Below the pieces are notes generated by a model. The model saw nothing but the letters and a program-made list of their open reading frames with translations. It was not told the DNA's origin and made no database searches. 25,684 bases of DNA from JACRLW01 sp050181465 (GTDB lineage Bacteria > Planctomycetota > UBA1135 > UBA2386), in contig JBFXDD010000052.1 of assembly GCA_050181465.1 (NCBI GenBank), forward strand, positions 1 to 25,684. Reading direction: 5' to 3'. Positions 7,549 through 14,575 of the stretch are shown in pieces; within the stretch, counting starts at the first letter, position 1; each line of letters begins with the position of its first letter. The position numbers and the translations under genes are program-made.

Positions 7549-8481
7549 ATGGTCTCCATGCAGCCAGCTGCGGTCGAGGCGAACGGGGTTCGTCACGCAT
7601 ATGGCGACCGCGTGGCGCTCGACGGCGTGAGCTTTCGAGTCGAACGCGGCAGCTTCCACGCCTTTCTCGGTCCCAACGGCTCGGGCAAGTCCACGCTGTT
7701 TCGACTGCTCGCGACGCTCCTGCCGCTGCGTGACGGGACCGTGCGCGTTCTGGGCATGGACCTCCGCAGCGAGATCGACGGCATCCGGCGTCGGCTCGGC
7801 GTCGTGTTCCAGTCGCCGGCGCTGGATCGCAAGCTGCCCGTTCGCGCGAACCTCCGCTACGGCGGACATCTGGTCGGCATGCGCGGTCGCGCGCTCGATC
7901 AGCGCATCGATGAACTGCTCGAGCAGACCGGGCTGAGCGAGCGAGCGGGGCAGGTGGTCGGCGAGTTGTCGGGCGGACTGCGTCGGCGCGTCGAGATCGC
8001 GAAGGGCCTTCTGCATCGCCCGGAACTCGTTCTGCTCGACGAGCCGAGCACCGGGCTGGACCCGGCGGCGCGCGCCGACCTCTGGCGCCTCTTGCGCGAG
8101 CAGAAGGACATCACCGTCTTGCTGACGACGCACCTGATGGACGAAGCCGGCGACGCCGATGCGATCACGATTCTGGACGCCGGTCGCGTAGTCGCGGCGG
8201 GCACCCCCGAAGAGCTGGCCGGCGAACTCGGCGGCGAGATCATCGAGATCCGGATCGACGATGCGGAGAACGCTGCGCAATCGCTGCGCGAGACGCTCGG
8301 GATCGCGGCGACGGTGATCGAACGCCGCGTGCGCATCGAGGCGCAGCGCGCGCATGAACTGGTGCCGAGGATCGTCGAGTTGCTCGGCGCGCGCGTTCAC
8401 CGTCTCACCCTCGCGCAACCTTCTCTCGAAGACGTGTTCATCAAGCGCACCGGTCGACGCCTGAGCGAGGACGAGCGATGA
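7549..8481 (+). CDS. ABC-2 type transporter ATPase of the haem A cluster
   Basis: A 310-residue cytosolic ATPase of the DrrA/CcmA/NatA-like group that powers the permease encoded next. All motifs are intact: Walker A GPNGSGKST (41-49), Q-loop FQSP (87-90), signature LSGGL (140-144), Walker B LVLLDEP (160-166) and H-switch H195 in LLTTHLMDE. Residues about 225-305 form the C-terminal extension typical of DrrA-like proteins, ending in PSLEDVFIKRTGR. It starts 13 nt after ctaB; ATG 7558 is an equally possible start. It overlaps the permease by 4 nt (ATGA). ABC-2 pairs recur next to ctaA/ctaB and DUF420 genes in several phyla. The substrate is unknown; a role in oxidase or haem assembly is inferred from position only. 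Confidence 0.9.
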   Translation: MVSMQPAAVEANGVRHAYGDRVALDGVSFRVERGSFHAFLGPNGSGKSTLFRLLATLLPLRDGTVRVLGMDLRSEIDGIRRRLGVVFQSPALDRKLPVRANLRYGGHLVGMRGRALDQRIDELLEQTGLSERAGQVVGELSGGLRRRVEIAKGLLHRPELVLLDEPSTGLDPAARADLWRLLREQKDITVLLTTHLMDEAGDADAITILDAGRVVAAGTPEELAGELGGEIIEIRIDDAENAAQSLRETLGIAATVIERRVRIEAQRAHELVPRIVELLGARVHRLTLAQPSLEDVFIKRTGRRLSEDER

Positions 8482-9254
8482 ACTTCCTCGCCATCGGTTC
8501 CCTGTGGCATCGCGAGGTCGTGCGGTTCCTGCGCGACCGCGCGCGCGTGTTCAGCTCTGTCGGACAGCCGATCATATTCTGGGCCTTGTTCTCGGGTGCC
8601 CTGCGGTCGTCGTTCCGCCCCGCGGGCCTGGACTACGCGCAGTACTTCTTCCCCGGCACGTTGGCGATGACGGTGATGTTCACTGCGATCTTCGCGACGA
8701 TCACGGTGATCGAAGATCGCAAGGAGGGCTTCCTGCAGAGCGTGCTCGTCGCGCCGGTGCCGCGCAGCGCGATCGTGCTCGGCAAGGTGCTTGGCGGCAC
8801 CACGCTTGCTGTGCTGCACGCGCTCGTCTTCTACCTCCTGGCACCGCTCGGCGGGATCCCGCTCGACATCGGGACGGGCATCCTCGCGTTCCTGGTTCTC
8901 ATCCTTCTGGGGTTGGCGCTCACCTCGGTCGGCTTCACGCTCGCGTGGCTCATGGACAGCACGGCGGGCTACCACGGCGTCATGATGGTGTTCTTGATGC
9001 CGATGCTGTTGCTGTCGGGAGCGTTCTTCCCTGCCGACGGCGCGCACCCGATCCTCGGCGTGCTCATGGCGGCGAACCCGTTGACCTACGGAGTCGCGCT
9101 GCTGCGCCACGTCTTCCACGGCGATCAGGCGGCGGCGATGGCCGGGTTGCCGAGTGTCGGGCTTTCGCTCGCGCTCACGATCGCATTCGCAGTCGTCGCC
9201 GTGGCGCTCGCGACGGCGGTGGTCTTGCGCCGAACTTCTCGCGACGCCGTCTGA
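8478..9254 (+). CDS. ABC-2 type transporter permease
   Basis: A 258-residue membrane protein with six predicted membrane segments. It shows the ABC-2 layout: amphipathic N-terminal LWHREVVRFLRDRARVFSS, a first segment at about 30-45, and the conserved middle FPGTLAMTVMFTAIF followed by the cytoplasmic coupling segment ITVIEDRKEGFLQSVLVAP. GAFFPADGAHPILGVLMAAN before the last segment is the usual re-entrant loop, with NPLTYGVALLRHVF after it. It partners the ATPase encoded just upstream (ATGA overlap) and is followed 12 nt later by ctaM. Exporter is the likely direction; the substrate cannot be read from the sequence. Confidence 0.9.
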   Translation: MNFLAIGSLWHREVVRFLRDRARVFSSVGQPIIFWALFSGALRSSFRPAGLDYAQYFFPGTLAMTVMFTAIFATITVIEDRKEGFLQSVLVAPVPRSAIVLGKVLGGTTLAVLHALVFYLLAPLGGIPLDIGTGILAFLVLILLGLALTSVGFTLAWLMDSTAGYHGVMMVFLMPMLLLSGAFFPADGAHPILGVLMAANPLTYGVALLRHVFHGDQAAAMAGLPSVGLSLALTIAFAVVAVALATAVVLRRTSRDAV

Positions 9255-9266
9255 ATCACGCCGGAC

Positions 9267-9692
9267 ATGATCGCTGCTTTCGATTTCCGAGTCCTCGCCG
9301 ACGTCAACGCCGCGCTCAATGCGCTGGCGCTCCTCTGCATCATCATCGGCCTTGCCGCGATCAAGCGGCGCAAGGAGCGACTGCACATCCGCATGATGCT
9401 GACGGCGACCGCGATTTCGGCGGTGTTTCTGATCAGCTACCTGACCTACCACGCCAACGCCGAACCCGTGAAGTACGAAGGCCAGGGGATCTGGCGGATC
9501 ATCTACTTCACCATCCTGATTCCGCACGTCATCCTCGCGATCGTGATGGTGCCGCTGATCATCACCACGATCGTGCTCGGGCTCCGAGATCGCCGGGAGA
9601 AGCACCGGCGATTCGCGCGCATCACCGCGCCGATCTGGCTGTTCGTATCGGTGACCGGGGTGCTCTACTACGTCGTGCTGTATTGGCTTTGA
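9267..9692 (+). CDS. ctaM: DUF420 membrane protein, CtaM-like oxidase maturation factor
   Basis: A 141-residue protein with four membrane segments. It matches DUF420 over its length: LADVNAALNALALL, the loop IKRRKERLHIRMMLTAT, then FLISYLTYHA, IPHVILAIVMVPL, and the C-terminal signature RREKHRRFARITAPIWLFVS followed by VTGVLYYVVLYW. The Staphylococcus aureus DUF420 protein CtaM is required for function of a haem A-containing oxidase; the location at the end of a ctaA-ctaB operon agrees with that role here. The conserved histidines in LHIRMM, TYHANAE, PHVIL and KHRRF could bind haem or metal. The start ATG 9267 lies 12 nt after the permease stop. Confidence 0.9.
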   Translation: MIAAFDFRVLADVNAALNALALLCIIIGLAAIKRRKERLHIRMMLTATAISAVFLISYLTYHANAEPVKYEGQGIWRIIYFTILIPHVILAIVMVPLIITTIVLGLRDRREKHRRFARITAPIWLFVSVTGVLYYVVLYWL

Positions 9693-9750
9693 CTGCCTCG
9701 GCTCCGAGTGGGCCGTTGCGGCCGGATCGCAACGCCGCTAAAGGATTCGC

Positions 9751-10257
9751 ATGAGTTGTTCCTGCGGCAGTGGCGTCGCGTTCGAGCAGTGCTGTGGCCC
9801 CATTCTGTCCGGGGAACGCAAAGCGGCGACCGCGGTCGAGTTGATGCGCGCGCGCTACACGGCGTTCGCGACCCAGAATGTCGACTTCATCCTGAGTTCG
9901 CATGATCCCTCCTCGCGCGGGGAGCTGGATCGCAACATGATCGAGCAGTGGTCGCAGCGCTCGGAATGGCAGGGTTTCGAGGTGATCGAGACCCAGCTGG
10001 GTGGTGAGGGCGACGACGAAGGCAGCGTGGAGTTCGTCGCCCGCTACTCGATCGAGGGCAAGGAGCACGAACACCACGAGATGGCGACCTTCGCCCGGAT
10101 CGACGGCGACTGGTTCTTCATCGACGGTCTGATCGCGGGCCAGGGCACTTTCCGCCGCGAAACCCCAAAGATCGGTCGCAACGATCCCTGTCCTTGCGGC
10201 AGCGAGAAGAAGTGGAAGAAGTGCTGTGGCCGCGCGGGCGCGGCAGCGGCGGAGTGA
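9751..10257 (+). CDS. ychJ: YchJ/UPF0225 family SEC-C protein
   Basis: A 168-residue cytosolic protein with the YchJ architecture: an N-terminal Cys cluster MSCSCGSGVAFEQCCGP (C3, C5, C14, C15), a central NTF2-like YchJ domain (about 25-135; ELMRARYTAF and WFFIDGLI are recognisable), and a C-terminal SEC-C zinc motif GRNDPCPCGSEKKWKKCC. SEC-C motifs bind zinc and often contact SecB or ribosome-linked partners, but the function of YchJ is not known. AAAGGA at 9740-9745 is a fair ribosome binding site. It lies 58 nt after ctaM and may be read through from that operon. It converges on the lipoprotein gene, with 12 nt between the two stops. Confidence 0.9.
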   Translation: MSCSCGSGVAFEQCCGPILSGERKAATAVELMRARYTAFATQNVDFILSSHDPSSRGELDRNMIEQWSQRSEWQGFEVIETQLGGEGDDEGSVEFVARYSIEGKEHEHHEMATFARIDGDWFFIDGLIAGQGTFRRETPKIGRNDPCPCGSEKKWKKCCGRAGAAAAE

Positions 10258-10269
10258 GCCAAGGACTCG

Positions 10270-11319
10270 TCAGCGGCCGTCGTCGGGTCGTCCTGCGGCC
10301 TGCTCGATCCCGATCAGTCTGACCACGAAGTGCCGCGTAGGCTCCGTCGGGCGATGTCCCGAGGCGGTGACGACTCCCGCACTCATCCCGAGCGGGCCGA
10401 TCGGCGGCACGACGACGAACGTGACTTCCATCAACGGTCCCGACCCGCTGTAGAGGTCGGCGGCGAAGCGGCGCGCCGCCGATCCGAGCCGTTCGCATTC
10501 GATCGGCTGCGGAATCGACTTGGCCCTGCCGAACCCGACGCTCATGGTGATCGAGGCGCCGATCAGGCTCGGCAACTCGAAGAGTCCCGGCCAAGTGGAG
10601 CTCAGCATCGCGAACTTGCGAGTGGCTGCATTGCCCCGGAGCAAGCGGAACAGGACATCGAAGAGGCCGACACCCCATCGCTTGTCCAATGCCAGGCGCT
10701 GAACTTCCGTGGCACGAAAGCCGGCAAGAAGGGTAGGCAGCCGCGCGACCTCGGAGTCCGAGGTCGTGAACGCGAACAGGCCCAGCTCGAGGAGCTCGAT
10801 CGGCACTTCACTCACGTCGCGGGCGATGACCTTGCCGGCTTCGTCCAGAAAGTCGACTTCGATGGTTGCGTGGCGGCTGGAGACTTTCCTGGTCGTGCGC
10901 TCGTCGGAGCCGTCACCGAATCGCGATACCTCGACGGCTCGGATACCGCGCTCCACGTCGACGGCTCGGAAGCGCAGTAGATAGCGCGTCACCGTGTCGT
11001 CATCGAAAGACTCGATCCCGAACAACAGCGTGTCGCCCCTACGGACCGGCCCGTGCTCGAGATCGTCGGGAAATTCCGCGCCGTGCACCTTCGCGCGCTC
11101 GACGAAGCTCGGATCGAGTGTCAGCAATTCGCGCGCAGCTTTGGCCTGGCGGATCCTCTGGATGGCCTCCTCGCCGTTCAGTGTGCGTGGCGCGGAACGG
11201 CAGGCAGCGAGCGTGCACACGAACGCGATCGCGAGCCGGTAAGTGTTCTTGCGCGTTCGCCTGTCCGAAGCTGTCCGCGGTTGCTTGATCGATCGTGTGC
11301 AGATCACGGGCTTTGCCAC
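10270..11319 (-). CDS. Putative lipoprotein of unknown function
   Basis: A 349-residue protein with no family I recognise. RLAIAFVCTLAAC (28-40) is a signal peptide with lipobox LAA-C40, so a lipid-anchored envelope protein is likely. The 28 residues before the hydrophobic core are long and basic; the GTG at 11319 is only the most upstream start, and a second GTG four codons in (M5 if used) is possible. After the lipobox come charged and mixed regions rich in beta-strand patterns (TLLFGIESF, TRYLLRFRAVDVERGI, HATIEVDFLDEAG) and a C-terminal MEVTFVVVPPIGPLG. It is downstream of the methyltransferase and barrel genes on the same strand, with a 75-nt spacer. Whether they share a pathway is unknown. 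Confidence 0.7.
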   Translation of the reverse strand: MAKPVICTRSIKQPRTASDRRTRKNTYRLAIAFVCTLAACRSAPRTLNGEEAIQRIRQAKAARELLTLDPSFVERAKVHGAEFPDDLEHGPVRRGDTLLFGIESFDDDTVTRYLLRFRAVDVERGIRAVEVSRFGDGSDERTTRKVSSRHATIEVDFLDEAGKVIARDVSEVPIELLELGLFAFTTSDSEVARLPTLLAGFRATEVQRLALDKRWGVGLFDVLFRLLRGNAATRKFAMLSSTWPGLFELPSLIGASITMSVGFGRAKSIPQPIECERLGSAARRFAADLYSGSGPLMEVTFVVVPPIGPLGMSAGVVTASGHRPTEPTRHFVVRLIGIEQAAGRPDDGR

Positions 11320-11394
11320 CAGCGCAATCTACCGCGGATGGTCGATCGCGGTCGGGCGGCTGCTCCCTCTCGTCGTGCGTGCCCGCCGCGGGTC

Positions 11395-12252
11395 TCAGCT
11401 CGTCTTCTTGGCGATCAGCAGGAACGACGAATCGAAGAGCGGCACACGGCGGGTGAGCCACTGCTTGAAGGGGCGCGGATCGGGCTTGAGCGAACCGCTG
11501 ACGGCGAGTACCTGGAAGCCGAAGTGGCGCTCGAGCAGTCGGCGCATCACGGCCGGTGAGTAGAAGAAGATGTGGTGCTTGGTCGCGTAGTGTTTGCCGC
11601 GTTTGCCGGAGCGAAGACCGAGCCTGCCGACCGCGGTCTTGATGCGATTCGACAGCGAGTCGACGTTGGGCAGCCCCAGGAAGAGCGCGCCACCCGGTCG
11701 CAGCAGAGTATGCGCGGTGCGCAGGTAGAGTGCTGGGTCCTTCGGGTGCTCGATCACCTGATCCATGAACACCGCGTCGAAGGACTGGTTGCTCAGACTG
11801 AGCGGCGGGAACTCACCACAATGCACCGGTAGTCCGAGTTGCTTCGAGACCTCAACCGTGGTGGTGGGGTCGACGTCGTAGCCCTCGGCGTTCCAACCGA
11901 GATCCCGCGCGATCTTCATCTCGAGCCCGTCACCGCATCCGATCATCAAGATGCGACCAGGCTTCACGTGCTCGCCGAGCAACTCGAGCGAGCGGCGCTT
12001 GGCCGTGCTGCGAACCTCCGGTCGACTTCGCCACCGCTCCTGATTCTCATCGCCGTGAACGGAGATGTAAGTCGAGTAGAAATGGGCGAGCCAGGCGTCG
12101 CTGTATTGCGGATTGAGGAACCGCACTCCGCACTCGCGACAACGGTCGATCGTGCGGCCGTGTGCGTCGCGATCCCAAGCTTCCAGGTCTTGCGCGCCGC
12201 ACAACGGGCAATCGGTGCGGCGCGGATCGAAACTCGGAGCTGCGGTGTTCAG
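11395..12252 (-). CDS. Zinc-ribbon class I SAM-dependent methyltransferase
   Basis: About 285 residues. An N-terminal zinc ribbon (CPLCG ... CRECG, four Cys at about 15, 18, 38, 41) precedes a Rossmann methyltransferase domain: motif I ILMIGCGDG (about 101-109), acidic residues in GYDVDP after strand 2, DAVFMDQVIEHPKDP as motif II/III, and LLRPGGALFLGLPN. Such ribbon-plus-methyltransferase proteins often act in polysaccharide or secondary-metabolite synthesis; the substrate is unknown. The start is unclear. The first ATG (12390) and a GTG (12351) lie deep inside the upstream gene and would add residues unlike the family. The conserved part begins at about 12225, and a CTG at 12252 overlaps the upstream TGA (CTGA), so a non-standard, coupled start is possible. 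The catalytic domain itself is secure. Confidence 0.85.
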   Translation of the reverse strand: MNTAAPSFDPRRTDCPLCGAQDLEAWDRDAHGRTIDRCRECGVRFLNPQYSDAWLAHFYSTYISVHGDENQERWRSRPEVRSTAKRRSLELLGEHVKPGRILMIGCGDGLEMKIARDLGWNAEGYDVDPTTTVEVSKQLGLPVHCGEFPPLSLSNQSFDAVFMDQVIEHPKDPALYLRTAHTLLRPGGALFLGLPNVDSLSNRIKTAVGRLGLRSGKRGKHYATKHHIFFYSPAVMRRLLERHFGFQVLAVSGSLKPDPRPFKQWLTRRVPLFDSSFLLIAKKTS

Positions 12253-13301
12253 AAGCTGAATCCCGCGCCGAACTCGAAAAAGAAGGCAGCATCCTGCGTG
12301 CCCGACAAGTTCGCGGTGGGTGGGCCGCCGCCGTTGGCATTCAGACGCCACTCGTAGTGACCGGCGATCGTGCTGCCCGCGCGGCCCCACAACGAGAAGT
12401 AGTCGTCGAGCCGGTAGGTGCCGCGCAGGTAGACCTCGACCTCCTGCGTGCGAGCGTAGTAGTTCTGCTTGGTGCCGGGTGCGCGCACGTTGTACTCGTC
12501 ACCCTCGACCGCGACACCCGCCGACCAGATCCACGAAGCGCTGGGCAGCCACGAGAACTCCACCTTCTTCGGTAGGTTCATGTCGAAGCGGAACTCGTCG
12601 CTGATCTTCCAGGACAGGCCGAGCACCGGGTAGACACCCACTTCGTCGAAGGTCTCGTCGCGTGAGACCCCGAAGTTCAGGAACACCGACTCGTCGACCC
12701 GCCACGTTGCGACGAAGTCACCGAACCATTGCCAGTCGCGACGATTCAACGTGCCGTCGAGGTCGCTGTAGACGCCGGGTCGGAAGTTGAGCTGCAAGAG
12801 CCAGTCGTCGTCGACGAACCAGCCGCCGCCCAAATCGAGGGCGAAGCGGAACAGGTCTTCGTCGCCCGCGACCGGCGCCGTGGAGGTGAAGTTGTAGCGG
12901 CGATCGTTGACCGACCCGCCGATCGTGAGGAAGCGATCGGGGTCGACCGCCAGCGGGAAGAAGAACTCGCCGCGGAACTGATCGAAGTCGAACTGACCCG
13001 GGTCGCTCTTCACCGAGGTCTCGCGCTGGTTGTGGTAGCTCAGCGTGATGTTCGGCTGATAGACGAAAGCGTTCTGCACGAACGAGCCGTGCAGTTCGCG
13101 GAACATCCGATTCACCGAGTAGTCGCTGTCCTGCGGCAATCGGGGGGTCGCGGTCTCGCGTGAAGACGGCGCGAAGAGCTCGCCGGAGTCGAGATCCAAG
13201 AAGCGAGGCTGATCCTGCCCGCGGAGTGCGGTCGCCGAGAAACCAACGGCGACGAAGAAAGCTGCCGCCAGCGCGGCTGGCGTGTTCGAAACGGTGCGCA
13301 T
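12249..13301 (-). CDS. Outer-membrane beta-barrel protein (DUF6268-like)
   Basis: A 350-residue secreted protein. The first 29 residues are a signal peptide (MRTVSNTPAALAAAFFVAVG, cleavage after SATALRGQ or nearby). The mature part is made of alternating aromatic/polar strands with turn-forming Asp/Gly (QFRGEFFFPLAV, FLTIGGSVNDRRY, WLLQLNFRPGVY, VFLNFGVSRDE) and ends in FFFEFGAGFSF, whose terminal Phe is the usual Bam-recognition signal of outer-membrane barrels. Its resemblance to DUF6268, a family common in Planctomycetota, is from memory and needs an HMM check. I chose ATG 13301 rather than the GTG at 13337 because the signal peptide starts there. It overlaps or abuts the methyltransferase at its 3' end. 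The role may be a porin or structural one. Confidence 0.75.
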   Translation of the reverse strand: MRTVSNTPAALAAAFFVAVGFSATALRGQDQPRFLDLDSGELFAPSSRETATPRLPQDSDYSVNRMFRELHGSFVQNAFVYQPNITLSYHNQRETSVKSDPGQFDFDQFRGEFFFPLAVDPDRFLTIGGSVNDRRYNFTSTAPVAGDEDLFRFALDLGGGWFVDDDWLLQLNFRPGVYSDLDGTLNRRDWQWFGDFVATWRVDESVFLNFGVSRDETFDEVGVYPVLGLSWKISDEFRFDMNLPKKVEFSWLPSASWIWSAGVAVEGDEYNVRAPGTKQNYYARTQEVEVYLRGTYRLDDYFSLWGRAGSTIAGHYEWRLNANGGGPPTANLSGTQDAAFFFEFGAGFSF

Positions 13302-13358
13302 CGTGACAGAGGGCGCGTCCGCCCCCTCCTGAACCAAAGGTGAAAGCTTGCCGGTGGT

Positions 13359-13385
13359 GACCGGCGGGCGCCGACCCGCCCGGTC
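13359..13385. repeat. Stem-loop upstream of the barrel gene
   Basis: GACCGGCGGG (13359-13368) pairs with CCCGCCCGGTC (13375-13385) with one bulged base around a 6-nt loop. It sits about 58-84 nt upstream of the minus-strand barrel start, next to the foldback element. It could be a leader structure for the barrel gene or part of its operator region; no T-run follows on either strand. Confidence 0.4.
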
Positions 13386-13399
13386 GGCATCGCCGCACT

Positions 13400-13583
13400 C
13401 TAGCCCAGACTATTCGTGAACGCCTGCTGCGATCGCCGCAAATCGCGTCCGTCCGCTTCGCTACGTCAGCTCCTCCCCGGCAGCGTAGCTACGGCCACGC
13501 GTCGGTCGTCGACCGACGCGGCTCCTGCCTGGGCATCGGCCTGCGTCGATCTCGCGACGGCTCTCACGAACAGTCCCGGCCAG
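13400..13583 (-). mobile_element. 184-bp foldback (MITE-like) element, copy 2
   Basis: It has the same length as copy 1 and aligns with its reverse complement without any gap; I count 29 differences in 184 (84% identity). The best-conserved parts are CTATTCGTGA near the end, GCAGCGTAGC near the centre and TCGGTCGTCGACCG. Its right arm is more worn (CCGGCCAG for CCGGGCTAG). It fills most of the intergenic region between the divergent barrel and ZIP transporter genes and ends 65 nt before the ZIP start. Confidence 0.85.
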
Positions 13584-13648
13584 CGGGTACTCCCGGCGAA
13601 AGCCCGCCTTGGTCGGGCAGGCGCTTCCCGCTATCGAAGGGTCGCGTC

Positions 13649-14422
13649 ATGGACTCGACCTTCCTCGCCGGTCTGACCGCGAGCACGATCGCGGGAGCTT
13701 GCACGGGGCTCGGTGCACTGCCGATCTTCCTGCGGCGGCAGTGGGGTGAGACGTCCCGCACGCTGATGCTCGCGGCCGCCGCGGGCGTCATGCTCGGTGC
13801 GACCGTGTTCTCCCTCGTGATGCCGGCACTCGAGTTGGTGAAAGCCGGAGGCGGCAGCGAGCGCGAGGCGGTCTTCGTAGTCGGGATCGGGCTCTTGCTC
13901 GGCGCGGTGGCGATCTGGTTGCTCCATGCCCTGACCCCGCACGAGCACTTCGTGAAGGGTCGCGAGGGACCGCCGCGCTCCGGACTGGGTCGCTACGGCC
14001 TCTTCGTCGTCGCGATCACGCTCCACAACTTTCCCGAAGGCGCGAGCGTGGGAGTCGCGTGGGGTGCCGGTGATGCGGCGGGAGCTGCGGTGGCGACCGG
14101 CATCGGGCTGCAGAACCTGCCCGAAGGACTGGCGGTGGCGGCTGCGCTGCTCGCCGACGGCAGCAGCCGGGCGCGCGCGTTCTGGATCGCCTGCCTGACC
14201 GGACTCGCGGAGCCGATCGGCGGCGTCTTCGGGGCACTGTTCACCACCTTGGGCGAGGTGGTCCTGCCCTACGGTCTCGCCGCCGCGGCTGGGGCGATGC
14301 TGTTCGTGGTCTCCGGCGAGGTCATCCCGGAGACCCACCGGGACTCGCGCGAACGGAGTGCCACCTTCGCCCTGGTCCTGGGGTTCGTCGCGATGATGGT
14401 CGTCGACGCCGTCTTGGGCTGA
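13649..14422 (+). CDS. ZIP family divalent metal transporter (GufA-like)
   Basis: A 257-residue inner-membrane protein with eight predicted segments that imports Zn or another divalent cation in relatives. The bimetal centre motifs are clear: H126-NFPEG in transmembrane segment 4 and Q155-NLPEGLA in segment 5, plus FVVSGEVIPETH near the end. The Gln in place of the segment-5 His is usual in the GufA branch and unlike ZupT. The cytoplasmic loop between segments 3 and 4 is short, with HALTPHEHF as a possible metal-binding piece. The start ATG 13649 follows the foldback copy by 65 nt. It is divergent from the barrel gene. Confidence 0.92.
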   Translation: MDSTFLAGLTASTIAGACTGLGALPIFLRRQWGETSRTLMLAAAAGVMLGATVFSLVMPALELVKAGGGSEREAVFVVGIGLLLGAVAIWLLHALTPHEHFVKGREGPPRSGLGRYGLFVVAITLHNFPEGASVGVAWGAGDAAGAAVATGIGLQNLPEGLAVAAALLADGSSRARAFWIACLTGLAEPIGGVFGALFTTLGEVVLPYGLAAAAGAMLFVVSGEVIPETHRDSRERSATFALVLGFVAMMVVDAVLG

Positions 14423-14575
14423 TCGACCGCAACGTCGACGAAGCATCGATGTCAGGGGATCGACACGCCGGCGGCGACGAGGTCGAACGCCGGTGGCGTC
14501 ACGATCGATCAAGAATCCGGTCGGGCCGTGCCACACCCGGCGCCGTCTGCGGATGACTCGGGTGCGAGGCCATCC

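Noticed and set aside
7402..8418. 338-residue minus-strand ORF opposite the ABC ATPase
   Set aside because: All ABC motifs are on the plus strand; the antisense frame has no domain.
8397..9605. 402-residue minus-strand ORF opposite the ABC permease and ctaM
   Set aside because: Extreme Arg/His/Glu/Asp content and full overlap with two well-supported membrane protein genes show that it is a shadow.
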